NCBI GenBank assembly: GCA_023386955.1
Contig: JAEWIS010000053.1
Span: 1-64,000, forward strand
Length of the DNA stretch: 64,000 bases
Reading direction: 5' to 3'
Source of the DNA: Bacillota bacterium
GTDB taxonomy: Bacteria > Bacillota > Bacilli > Paenibacillales > NBRC-103111
The translations under genes and the position numbers were made by a program. Each line of letters begins with the position of its first letter. Positions within the stretch are counted from its first letter, which is position 1. This document shows positions 42,354 through 50,386 of this stretch, piece by piece. The notes under the pieces are model-generated. The model ran no database searches, had not been told where the DNA came from, and saw only the letters and a program-made list of their open reading frames with translations.

Positions 42354-43121
42354 TTGAAAATAAAGATCGATGGGATCGATATCGCATATACGGATTCGGG
42401 AAGCGGGCAGGTAGTGCTGCTGCTTCACGGATGGGGAGCTAACAAGGAAAGCTTTTCCTTTGTGGCAGAGAGTTTAGATAAACATTTCAGAGTCATCTCC
42501 GTGGATTTCCCCGGCTTTGGCGCAAGCGGCGAACCTCCCGTTCCCTGGGGAGTGGAGGATTATTGCTCCTTCGTGGAAAAATTCAATGCGGCGCTGGCCA
42601 TCCAAAACCCCATTATCATGGGCCATTCCCACGGCGGGCGGACTGCAATCCGCTATGCTTCACGGAATCCGGTGCATAAGCTGATCCTCCTGGATAGCGC
42701 AGGTCTTAAACCCAAACGTAAATCTTCCTATTATATCCGCGTTTATTCCTACAAGGCGGCGAAGCATCTGCTGAAGCTTCCCGGGCTTAGGCGCAAGCGT
42801 GAGCAGATTCTGGAGCGCTTCCGCAAATCCACAGGCTCCGACGACTACAAACAAGCCACACCGCTGATGCGCCAAACCCTGGTGAAGCTGGTGAACGAGG
42901 ATCTGAAGGCGTATCTGCCGAAGATTCAGGCTCCCACCCTGCTCATCTGGGGCGAGCTGGACACGGCTACTCCTCTCGAACACGGCAAAATCATGGAGAA
43001 GCTGATCCCCAATGCAGGGCTGGTGACCATGAAGGGCGGCAGTCATTGGGTGTATGCCCAGCGCCCCCGGGAAACCCTGATTATTCTGAACAATTTTCTG
43101 GAGAGCGACAAGGATAAATAA
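42354..43121 (+). CDS. Alpha/beta-hydrolase in a Mur ligase/Ddl-like operon
   Basis: A 255-residue alpha/beta hydrolase without signal peptide. The oxyanion HGWG, nucleophile elbow GHSHGG (Ser), acid in WGELDTATPLEH and catalytic His in GGSHWVYAQ are all present. It starts at TTG 42354; an AAAGG purine run is somewhat far upstream. It is followed after 20 bp by a membrane-anchored Mur ligase and then a D-Ala-D-Ala-ligase-like gene, so it may act on a peptide, ester or lipid linked to cell-wall chemistry. That role is inference. Confidence 0.85.
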   Translation: MKIKIDGIDIAYTDSGSGQVVLLLHGWGANKESFSFVAESLDKHFRVISVDFPGFGASGEPPVPWGVEDYCSFVEKFNAALAIQNPIIMGHSHGGRTAIRYASRNPVHKLILLDSAGLKPKRKSSYYIRVYSYKAAKHLLKLPGLRRKREQILERFRKSTGSDDYKQATPLMRQTLVKLVNEDLKAYLPKIQAPTLLIWGELDTATPLEHGKIMEKLIPNAGLVTMKGGSHWVYAQRPRETLIILNNFLESDKDK

Positions 43122-43141
43122 ACGAGGAGGAGCCTTTCCCC

Positions 43142-44716
43142 ATGACTCTCACATTCGCGCTGCTGGCCGGGCTGGCCTGGCTGGGACACGCCGCTTTGCG
43201 CATCCGCCGGGGCATCCACATGCTGCAGCTCAACTCATACCGCAACTCCCGTTATTGGAACTGGAACAAGAACAATTGGAACGCCACACTGGCGGTTCGG
43301 GAATGGCTTCCGCTGGCAGCTGCAATTCCGGCGCTGTTCGGCTTTGAAGAGGCGGGTTTTATTGCGTTAACCGCCGTTTATATTCTGCTTATTCTGCTTC
43401 GTCCCAAGGAAAAGGATAAGAAGAAGCTGGTTTTCACCAACCGGGTCAAGCGTCTTGCCGCAACGGCAGCCCTACTGGCTGTGGCAGTGGGTGCGTTTGG
43501 ATTGATTCCGGCGCTTAACGGCTTCACTTACGGTTTGTTGCTGCTCCCGCTTTTGACCTTGTTTCCTTTTGCAGCCGTAATAGCCGCCAACACCGTGAAC
43601 GCTCCCATGGAGAAAGCTATCAGCAACAGCTATCTGAACGATGCTAAAAGGCTCATCCGCAGTATGGGGCAGCTGCAAGTCATCGGCATTACCGGCTCCT
43701 ACGGCAAAACCAGCGTCAAGCACTTTTTACATACTGTTCTGTCCCAGCAATACAACGTTCTCATGACGCCGGAAAGCTTCAACACCCCTATGGGCATCAC
43801 CCGTACGGTCAGAGAGCATTTGCGTCCAACCCATGAGATTTTTATTGCCGAAATGGGGGCGAAGCAGCTGGGCGATATCCGCGAGCTGTGTGAGCTGGCC
43901 CAGCCCAAATACGGGATCCTCACCTCTATCGGGCCCCAGCATCTGGAATCCTTCAAGACACTGGAGAATGTGCAGAGGACCAAATACGAGCTGCCGGAGT
44001 TTCTGCCGGCGGACGGCACCGCTTTTCTGAATGCGGATGACCCCAATGTGATGTCCTACCAGGCGAAGCTGGCCTGCAGAAGGATTACCTTCGGCTTCCG
44101 CAATCCCGAAGCGGATTACAGGGCTATTGATGTTACCGTATCCGTCAAGGGGACTGCCTTTACGGTTGTGGCCCCGTCTGGGGAGACGGCACGGGTGGAA
44201 ACCCTTCTGTTGGGCGGACACAATGTGACCAATATTCTGGCCTGCATCGCCTGCGGGCATGTGCTGGGGGTGCAGCTGGATAAGCTTTCCAAGGGTGTCA
44301 AGCGGATCAAACCCGTGGAGCACCGGCTGGAGCTGCGCAAAAACGGCAGCATTACCATTATTGACGACAGCTTCAACTCTAACCCCGTGGGCTCCCGGAG
44401 CGCTCTGGAGGTGCTGAAGAAGATGGACGGCAAACGGATTCTGATTACCCCGGGTATGATTGAGCTGGGTGAGAAGGAATTCGAGCTGAACAAGGCCTTC
44501 GGCAGCTTCGCGGCGGAAGCGTGCGACTACATTATTCTGGTTGGCCCCAAACAAACGGCGCCCATCCAGCAGGGGCTCAAGGAGGCCGGTTACCCGCCGG
44601 AGCGGCTGACAGTGGTGCGTAATTTCACGGAAGCAATGACCGTGATGAGAGAGGTAGCGGAGCCGGGCAGCATCGTGCTTCTGGAGAATGATCTGCCTGA
44701 CAACTATAATGAATAA
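43142..44716 (+). CDS. Membrane-anchored Mur ligase (MurF-like)
   Basis: A 524-residue protein. Residues 1-160 hold an amphipathic start and about four membrane helices; normal MurF has none. A Mur ligase core follows: P-loop TGSYGKTS (184-191), NTPMGITRTV, IAEMGAKQLGDI, SIGPQHLESFKTLENV, the His in VEHRLEL, and IIDDSFNSNP. It resembles UDP-MurNAc-tripeptide:D-Ala-D-Ala ligase but lies outside the dcw cluster. GAGGAGGAG precedes the ATG, 20 bp after the hydrolase stop. With the Ddl-like gene next, it may ligate a dipeptide or depsipeptide at the membrane. Confidence 0.85.
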   Translation: MTLTFALLAGLAWLGHAALRIRRGIHMLQLNSYRNSRYWNWNKNNWNATLAVREWLPLAAAIPALFGFEEAGFIALTAVYILLILLRPKEKDKKKLVFTNRVKRLAATAALLAVAVGAFGLIPALNGFTYGLLLLPLLTLFPFAAVIAANTVNAPMEKAISNSYLNDAKRLIRSMGQLQVIGITGSYGKTSVKHFLHTVLSQQYNVLMTPESFNTPMGITRTVREHLRPTHEIFIAEMGAKQLGDIRELCELAQPKYGILTSIGPQHLESFKTLENVQRTKYELPEFLPADGTAFLNADDPNVMSYQAKLACRRITFGFRNPEADYRAIDVTVSVKGTAFTVVAPSGETARVETLLLGGHNVTNILACIACGHVLGVQLDKLSKGVKRIKPVEHRLELRKNGSITIIDDSFNSNPVGSRSALEVLKKMDGKRILITPGMIELGEKEFELNKAFGSFAAEACDYIILVGPKQTAPIQQGLKEAGYPPERLTVVRNFTEAMTVMREVAEPGSIVLLENDLPDNYNE

Positions 44717-44732
44717 ACCGGAGGCATTTTCT

Positions 44733-45911
44733 ATGAAAACCAGAGTTGGCGTATTATTCGGCGGCATGTCCGTGGAGCATGAGGTGTCGGTTATTTCCGG
44801 CCTGCAGGCCCTGCATGCTTTGGATACAGGCGCGTATGAAGGTGTGCCGATTTATATAACCAAACAAGGGGAATGGTACACAGGCCCGGAGCTGTCCTCC
44901 GTGGAGGAGTTCAAGGATGTGGCCGCCCTTAAGAAAAAAGCCAAGCGGGTGGTGCTGTTCACCGACGAAAACGGACGGCATCTGCTTTTGGACCCGAAGC
45001 CGGGTTTGTTCAAAACAAAGAACATTGTAGATGAAATTCATGTAGCGTTCCCCGTTACCCATGGCACTTACGGTGAAGACGGCGCCCTGCAGGGGTTTCT
45101 GGAAATGAACAAAATCCCGTATGTGGGCTGTGACGTGCTGTCCTCCGCCATCGGCATGGATAAGATTGCAGCCAAAACCATCCTCAAGGGAGCAGGGCTT
45201 CCCCAAACCGGCTACCTGTGGTTTTATTCCAAGGCCTGGGCGGATAACCGGGAGGAATGCCTGGCGCGGGTGGAAACCGAGCTGGGGTATCCCGTCATTG
45301 TGAAGCCGGCCAACCTGGGCTCCAGCGTAGGCGTGGAGCGGGCTTTGAATGCGGATGAGCTGGAGCAGGCGGTTGATTTGGTGGTGAATTTTTCACACAA
45401 GGTCCTCATCGAGAAAATGGTGGATAATCTGAAGGAAGTCAATTGCTCCGTGCTGGGGGATTACGAAGAGGCACTGCCTTCTATTATTGAGGAAGTGGGC
45501 AAAACCAGCGAAATCCTGAGCTACGCGGATAAATATATGAATCAGGCCTCCAAGGGCATGAGCGGCTCCGCCCGGATCATTCCCGCCAACATTACGGAAG
45601 AAACCCGTGTGAAGGTACAGGATCTGGCGGTGAAAACCTTCCTGGAGCTTGGCGCCGGAGGTGTCTCACGGATTGACTTCCTGATCGATACGGATACGGA
45701 TGAAATCTATATTAATGAAATCAATACTATTCCCGGTTCCTTGTCCTTCTATCTGTGGGAGCCCAGCGGCAAAACCTTCACCGAGCTCACCTCCCGCCTG
45801 ATCCAGCTGGCCCTGAAGCGGGTCCGTGAACGGGAGAATCTCACCTTCTCCATCGATACCAACCTGCTCTCCATGCATTCCAAGGGAGGCAAGCTGGGGA
45901 CGAAGGGCTGA
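44733..45911 (+). CDS. D-alanine--D-alanine ligase-like ATP-grasp enzyme
   Basis: A 392-residue ATP-grasp ligase: FGGMSVEHEVSVISG at the N-terminus, PVIVKPANLGSSVGV for ATP binding, and RIDFLIDTDTDEIYINEINTIPGS for metal and substrate binding. It departs from standard Ddl in the omega-loop region (SYADKYMNQASKGMSGS) and after the metal site (LSFYLWEPSGKTF). It may therefore be a specialised paralogue. GGAGG precedes ATG 44733, 16 bp after the Mur ligase stop. The product (D-Ala-D-Ala, D-Ala-D-X or another dipeptide) cannot be decided. Confidence 0.85.
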   Translation: MKTRVGVLFGGMSVEHEVSVISGLQALHALDTGAYEGVPIYITKQGEWYTGPELSSVEEFKDVAALKKKAKRVVLFTDENGRHLLLDPKPGLFKTKNIVDEIHVAFPVTHGTYGEDGALQGFLEMNKIPYVGCDVLSSAIGMDKIAAKTILKGAGLPQTGYLWFYSKAWADNREECLARVETELGYPVIVKPANLGSSVGVERALNADELEQAVDLVVNFSHKVLIEKMVDNLKEVNCSVLGDYEEALPSIIEEVGKTSEILSYADKYMNQASKGMSGSARIIPANITEETRVKVQDLAVKTFLELGAGGVSRIDFLIDTDTDEIYINEINTIPGSLSFYLWEPSGKTFTELTSRLIQLALKRVRERENLTFSIDTNLLSMHSKGGKLGTKG

Positions 45912-45997
45912 TCCAAAACCCAGTTACATTCTTTTCCTTTTTGGGCGGTATACTATCCCTGGTGCTACTACAAAGCACATCCTAAAGGAGGGGTTTT

Positions 45998-46186
45998 ATG
46001 CCCAGGAATGAGGAAGAGGTTCTGGAAAACCTGAAAGTGGAGTTTGAATCCGCCAATGCGGCAACCTCTGCCAGTGTAGGCTTAACTGCCATGACGTCTG
46101 TGGCGGACGAGGCACGAAGGAAGGAATTGGCCGGTAACTCCGACCCGGATAACGGGGAATCCGGTATGCTGCATTCTCTTCAATAA
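45998..46186 (+). CDS. Small acidic hypothetical protein, 62 aa
   Basis: Unrecognised small acidic, Ala/Ser-rich protein (FESANAATSASVGLTAM). The ribosome binding site AAAGGAGGGG is very strong, 6 bp before the ATG, and TATACT around 45949 could be a -10 box, so it is expected to be well expressed. There are no membrane segments or cysteines. Confidence 0.6.
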   Translation: MPRNEEEVLENLKVEFESANAATSASVGLTAMTSVADEARRKELAGNSDPDNGESGMLHSLQ

Positions 46187-46192
46187 AAGCAG

Positions 46193-46240
46193 GCCCGCTT
46201 GCGCACTTCTCCATGAAGCTGCCAAAAGCGGGCTTGATTA
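46193..46240 (+). terminator. Probable terminator of the small acidic gene
   Basis: GCCCGCTT (46193-46200) and AAGCGGGC (46226-46233) perfect arms with a T-rich tail (TTGATTATT). The 25-nt loop is long. Confidence 0.55.
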
Positions 46241-46323
46241 TTCCTTGGACCTATATTACCCTGTTGTATAGGCGCAAAGGATCAGGACTTTATACATATC
46301 TGAGATAAGGAGCGGAGTGCTTG

Positions 46324-46782
46324 ATGGCGACCCCGAACAAACGGCAATTCTACCGGCTGACCCTCCAAGTTCCGCTGGCGGCCAAATTCCGAATCATCGG
46401 CTTCAACAATACGCAGCTGCTCTCCAACAACGGAACCACCTATATAGCGGATATCAGCGCAGGCGGGATCAGGATGCACTCCCGACTGGACTTGCCCCTT
46501 TTGGAAAGTCTGCTGCTGGAGTTTGATATCGAGCTGTTCCACTCCAAGCTGAAGCTTCTGGGCTGTGTACTCCGGAAGCAGCCGCTGCAAAGCGGGATTT
46601 ATGAATATGGGGTGGAGTTTGTCCTGGATGACACGCTCCGGGAGCAGCTGTTAAGCCATATCCATATGCTGTCCATCCGGCTTAGGCATAACCAGGTGCT
46701 GGCCAGCTGCAGCTTCTGCAGCGAAGAGGAATGGAAAGACTTTTATGAACACGAGAATGAAGGGAATATAGAGTGTATCTGA
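46324..46782 (+). CDS. PilZ-domain c-di-GMP-binding protein
   Basis: A 152-residue single-domain protein. The c-di-GMP motifs are KRQFYRLTLQVP (RxxxR-like) and ADISAGGIRM ([D/N]xSxxG). It likely acts as a cytoplasmic c-di-GMP effector for motility or surface behaviour. The start may be TTG 46321 or ATG 46324; AAGGAG is at 46307-46312 and GGAG at 46314-46317. No cyclase or phosphodiesterase gene is nearby. Confidence 0.85.
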   Translation: MATPNKRQFYRLTLQVPLAAKFRIIGFNNTQLLSNNGTTYIADISAGGIRMHSRLDLPLLESLLLEFDIELFHSKLKLLGCVLRKQPLQSGIYEYGVEFVLDDTLREQLLSHIHMLSIRLRHNQVLASCSFCSEEEWKDFYEHENEGNIECI

Positions 46783-46795
46783 ATATGCGTCCTAA

Positions 46796-48226
46796 CTACG
46801 GAAGCCAGGCCTGAGCCAACAGACGCACACCTGTGCGGATGGCCTCCGTATCCAAACCGCCGAAGCCCAATAAAACGGAGCCTTCGGCTTTTTTGTGTAC
46901 CGTCAGGGCATACGCCGATACCGGATACACCGTTATGCGGCAGCGGGCAGCCTTCCGGATCATATCTGCTTCCTCCCCGCCGGAGGACATCTTCACCAGC
47001 ACGTGCAGTCCGGAGCCTGCCCCGATCACCTGCAGCCGGTCTCCGAAGCTGTTGTGAAGCTCCCTCATCAGGACGGTATGTTTATGCTCATAAACCACCC
47101 GCATCCGCCGCATATGGCGTTCCAGCTCCCCGTTCTCCATAAACAGCCGCAATGTCTCCTGAAAAAGCGGCGAAGCCAGCTGGTCATAGCTGTGCCCTCC
47201 TTGTTTGAAGCGTTTCACCAGCTCCCAGGGCAGAACCAGGTAGCTCAGCCTGAAGGAGGGAGTCAGCGCCCGGGAGAAAGTTCCCACATAGATCACCCGT
47301 CCGGACCGGTCCATACCTTGCAGAGACGGTACCGGTGCTCCTCCGTAGCGGAATTCGCCGTCATAATCATTCTCGATCAAATAACCGTTGCAGGACTCCG
47401 CCCATTGCAGCAGCTGAAGCCGTTTGGCGGCGGAGAGAATCATCCCGTAGGGAAATTGGTGGGATGGAGTCAAATAAACGGCTTGGGCCGGTGAAGCGGC
47501 TAGGGAGGAAAGAGAAACTCCGTCCGGCTCCAGGGGGAGCGGCACAAGGGAGCGGCCGGAATAGCCGAAGCGGCGGAAGAGGGCTTTGATCCCGGTATTG
47601 ACCGATTCCTCGGAAGCCAGAATGTCCACTTCCCCCTCCAACAGCTGCAGCACAAGATCCAGAGAATGGTAGGTTCCCGCCCCTACGACGATTTGCTCTG
47701 GTTGGCAGCGTACGCCCCGGGTCTGGTGCAGGTAAGAGGACAATTGCTCCCGCAGCCCCTGCTCCCCCTGGAGGTTTCCGTAGAGCAGGATGGGATTGGC
47801 TTCCGCCTGCAGGCTGCGGTTCAGGAAACGCCGCCACCGTACGGCGGGGAAGGCCTTCAAGTCTACGGCCGTGTAGCTGAAGTCCACCAGGGGAGGTGTT
47901 CCGAAGTCGTCGGCAGCTTCCGCATTTTTGGGCGGAACGGGGGATTGCGCCTCCATGGTTGATCCGGATATCCCCATGGAAGGCAGCTCCGCCGCGAAGA
48001 GTCCGGAGCGGGGTTTGCTGATCACGTAACCCTCCGCTTGCAGCTGGTCATAGGCAAGTGCAACCGGTGTCCGGCTTAAGCAAAGCCGCCGGCATAAGCT
48101 GCGGATGGACGGGAGACGCGCCCCCGCCGGAATCCGGCCCTGCAGCATATCCTCCCGGATGCTGCGGTACAGCTGCATGTACAACGCCTCGCCGGAAGTA
48201 AGGTCAAGCTTGGGGGTGATGTCCAT
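46796..48226 (-). CDS. MocR-type regulator (GntR HTH plus aminotransferase-like domain)
   Basis: A 476-residue protein. An N-terminal GntR winged helix (about 10-75, LQGRIPAGARLPSIRSLCRRL) is fused to a fold-type I aminotransferase domain (about 110-476). The PLP-site signature normally GTFSK reads GTFSRA here, with Arg319 (codon CGG) at the Schiff-base lysine position. Asp/Tyr of NDYDGEFRY are kept. It may bind PLP non-covalently or another ligand. AAAAGGAG precedes the ATG at 48226. It is divergent from a HisC-like aminotransferase, the likely target. Confidence 0.88.
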   Translation of the reverse strand: MDITPKLDLTSGEALYMQLYRSIREDMLQGRIPAGARLPSIRSLCRRLCLSRTPVALAYDQLQAEGYVISKPRSGLFAAELPSMGISGSTMEAQSPVPPKNAEAADDFGTPPLVDFSYTAVDLKAFPAVRWRRFLNRSLQAEANPILLYGNLQGEQGLREQLSSYLHQTRGVRCQPEQIVVGAGTYHSLDLVLQLLEGEVDILASEESVNTGIKALFRRFGYSGRSLVPLPLEPDGVSLSSLAASPAQAVYLTPSHQFPYGMILSAAKRLQLLQWAESCNGYLIENDYDGEFRYGGAPVPSLQGMDRSGRVIYVGTFSRALTPSFRLSYLVLPWELVKRFKQGGHSYDQLASPLFQETLRLFMENGELERHMRRMRVVYEHKHTVLMRELHNSFGDRLQVIGAGSGLHVLVKMSSGGEEADMIRKAARCRITVYPVSAYALTVHKKAEGSVLLGFGGLDTEAIRTGVRLLAQAWLP

Positions 48227-48354
48227 CCGGGTATGCTCCTTTTTGGCTGACACTCTATATAATCTGTCACTCAGAAAATGCGAAATCTGCATATTTTCCA
48301 GATGACAACTTGCGGATACACTTAGCATAAACCAAATGGCAGGAGGTTGTCCAA

Positions 48355-49428
48355 ATGAGCTTTGTGCTTCCCCATATCCGCAATTTGCCCCGGTATCAGA
48401 CGGGAAAGTCTCCCCGTCCTGGGGAATCAGCGGTAAAGCTGAACCAGAATGAGAATCCGTATCCGCCCTCCCCCCGTGTGCGGGAGGCTCTGCTGTCGGC
48501 GGATCCGGCAGAGCTTCGGCTTTATCCCGGCGAAAGTGTGGAAGAGCTCCGGGCGGCCCTGGCAGCGATGCACAGGACGGTTCCCGGCCAGGTTTTCATC
48601 GGCAACGGCTCCAGCGAGGTGATTTCGCTGATTATGAAGGTGTTTGTGGGGGCGGGCGGCACTGTTTCCTTGCCTGACCCCACCTTTGGGCTGTATCAGA
48701 CCGCCGCTTGGGCGCAGGGGGCGGAGGTATGCCGGGTTCCGCTGAACAGCAGGTATGAGGTGGATGTGGATAGGGTGGTGGCCAGTGGAGGCCAAGCGGC
48801 CATCCTGGTGAATCCCAATGCGCCTACGGGACTTTTGCTGGAGAGCGGACGTGTGGTGGAACTGGTGAGCCGGTTCCGGGGACTGGTTGTAATTGACGAA
48901 GCGTATACGGATTTTGCCCCGGCCGGCTCCTCGGCCATGGAACTGGTGGAGAAACACGCCAATCTGATTGTGCTCCGCACATTTTCCAAGTCGTACAGTT
49001 TATGCGGTGCGCGGGTTGGCTATTGTGTGGCGGCTCCGGAGCTTATCGCGGCCTTGAACAAGGGACGGGACATCTATAACGTGAATGCCCTAAGCGCACG
49101 TATGGCCTTGGCCTCACTCCAGGACAGAGACTACCTGCGGGAAACCGCCGCCAGGATCATCCGCACACGCGAGATGTATACCCGGCGGTTTGAAGGGGCG
49201 GGGTTTAGCGTGCTGCCCAGCTCCGCCAATTTTCTTTTGTGCAGGATGCCGGAGGAAGGGGATGCGCATGAAGCGCTGAGACTGTATGAAGGACTGTCGG
49301 ATCAGGGTGTGTATGTGCGCTATTTTGATTACCCCCGGCTGAGGGATAAGCTGCGCATCACAGTGGGAACCGACGGTGAGATGGAGCGGCTGTGGCAGGT
49401 GCTGGAGTCGCTGATGCAGCGGGTTTGA
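48355..49428 (+). CDS. hisC: Histidinol-phosphate aminotransferase-like enzyme
   Basis: A 357-residue fold-type I PLP aminotransferase. Features include the N-terminal KLNQNENPYPPSP, GNGSSEVI, NPNAPTG, DEAYTDF, and Schiff-base Lys in RTFSKSYSLCGARVGY. This pattern is typical of HisC, which transfers the amino group to imidazole-acetol phosphate. It is not in a his cluster; instead it is divergent from a MocR regulator. It may therefore be a second HisC or a related aminotransferase. CAGGAGG precedes the ATG. Confidence 0.88.
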   Translation: MSFVLPHIRNLPRYQTGKSPRPGESAVKLNQNENPYPPSPRVREALLSADPAELRLYPGESVEELRAALAAMHRTVPGQVFIGNGSSEVISLIMKVFVGAGGTVSLPDPTFGLYQTAAWAQGAEVCRVPLNSRYEVDVDRVVASGGQAAILVNPNAPTGLLLESGRVVELVSRFRGLVVIDEAYTDFAPAGSSAMELVEKHANLIVLRTFSKSYSLCGARVGYCVAAPELIAALNKGRDIYNVNALSARMALASLQDRDYLRETAARIIRTREMYTRRFEGAGFSVLPSSANFLLCRMPEEGDAHEALRLYEGLSDQGVYVRYFDYPRLRDKLRITVGTDGEMERLWQVLESLMQRV

Positions 49429-49429
49429 T

Positions 49430-49526
49430 GGGTAGAGCTACAGGATGCCGGGTGCGGATAGGGGCAGCGGTTTTGAGGGGTAGAGAGATGGGATGTCGGG
49501 TGCGGATAGGGGTAGCGTGTAGGCGG
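49430..49526. repeat. 48-bp tandem duplication after hisC
   Basis: Two diverged copies (from 49431 and 49479) share GGTAGAG, CGGGTGCGGATAGGGG and AGCG at matching positions. Non-coding. Confidence 0.75.
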
Positions 49527-49690
49527 GGCATATCGGATGGTGTATCGAGCGAGTGTTCGGATGGAGCACGGTTGGAGACGAAGGTATCGGATGAATTGCA
49601 GGACGTTTGCTGATTCGGCTTCGGGTGGGAGAACTGGAGTTGGCGCTCAAGGCGAGCATGTTTTTGTGTAGGGAGGAGAGGCTCTCGTCT

Positions 49691-49871
49691 ATCCGGACCG
49701 TAGGTACGCTATTTGGCTGGTTTTCCTCCATTTTTATGTTTTACGGACACAGAATACGCTATTTGCTTTGGAAAGCGCTCATCCGGGTGATTTTGATGCG
49801 AATAACGGATCTCCTGTCTTTTACAATGAAAAAACACCGGTTTTCCGCGAAATAACGCCCCTGGAGTCCGC
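49691..49871. repeat. Four-unit inverted element, family C
   Basis: Plus units at 49691-49717 and 49742-49766 (CGGAC-N9-ACGCTATTTG) and minus units at 49799-49822 and 49848-49871 (CGTTATT type). The pitch is about 50 bp. The head differs from families A and B, but the architecture and the TTATTT-like tail are the same. With the duplication before it, it fills the 486-bp gap between hisC and the HPr-like gene. Confidence 0.75.
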
Positions 49872-49890
49872 TGGGAATTCGCGCAAACAA

Positions 49891-49916
49891 AAAAACTCCG
49901 CATAAGAGCGGAGTTC
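49891..49916 (-). terminator. Terminator of the HPr-like gene
   Basis: On the minus strand, AACTCCGC/GCGGAGTT arms with a T7 run. The stop codon lies at the foot of the stem. Confidence 0.9.
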
Positions 49917-50163
49917 AGCAAGGCTCCATTAATCTACACATAAAATCCAACGCTTCCTCCTCATCCTTGCCCCGGGTCCGGATGGTTATGACGGAGCCCT
50001 TCTTCAGGGGAAAGGTCATCATGCCCAGCAGGCTTTTCACATCGATCACCAGATCCTGCCTTAAGAGCACAATGTCCGAATGGAAGCGGCCCGCATCCAT
50101 ACAAATATGCTTCAAATCATCAGGGGAGAAGTCACTGGCCAGTGTGATATCATGCACGCGCAT
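49915..50163 (-). CDS. HPr-like protein lacking the phospho-histidine (Crh-like)
   Basis: An 82-residue HPr-fold protein. The Ser46 region is preserved (DVKSLLGMMTFPLKKGSVITI), and the C-terminal helix KDEEEALDFM is typical. The His15 segment GIHARPA is replaced by DFSPDDL, so PTS phosphotransfer is impossible. This parallels Bacillus Crh (His15 to Gln), which is phosphorylated only on Ser46 and co-represses with CcpA. GGGAGGG precedes ATG 50163. Whether HPr kinase modifies it is unknown. Confidence 0.8.
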   Translation of the reverse strand: MRVHDITLASDFSPDDLKHICMDAGRFHSDIVLLRQDLVIDVKSLLGMMTFPLKKGSVITIRTRGKDEEEALDFMCRLMEPC

Positions 50164-50367
50164 ACAAGTCCCTCCCAACGTTATTAACCCGATTTTAGCA
50201 CCGGAGGCAAGGCTTTGAAAAGAGTGGCGGGCCTATAATTTTCGAACAAAATGAGGAGAGACAATGTGGGCTGTGCAGTATAAATGTATGCGTTTGCGAA
50301 AACAAGAATTGTCTGATGGTACAGACCAATAAATCAATAAAAAATGATGGGATAAAAGAGGATATTA

Positions 50368-50376
50368 TGCTACAAT
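50368..50376 (+). promoter_or_regulatory. Extended -10 element before the rhomboid gene
   Basis: TGCTACAAT. Transcription would start at about 50382, too close to ATG 50387 for a ribosome binding site. Confidence 0.4.
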
Positions 50377-50386
50377 TTGGTCCAAT

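Noticed and set aside
42180..42428. 82-codon minus-strand frame overlapping the hydrolase start
   Set aside because: It runs over the hydrolase promoter and start region; no start signals and no family resemblance.
50264..50332. 22-codon frame after GAGGAGA before the rhomboid gene
   Set aside because: It has a fair ribosome binding site but no promoter of its own and no family. It also ends upstream of the rhomboid -10 box, so a leader-peptide role is unlikely.
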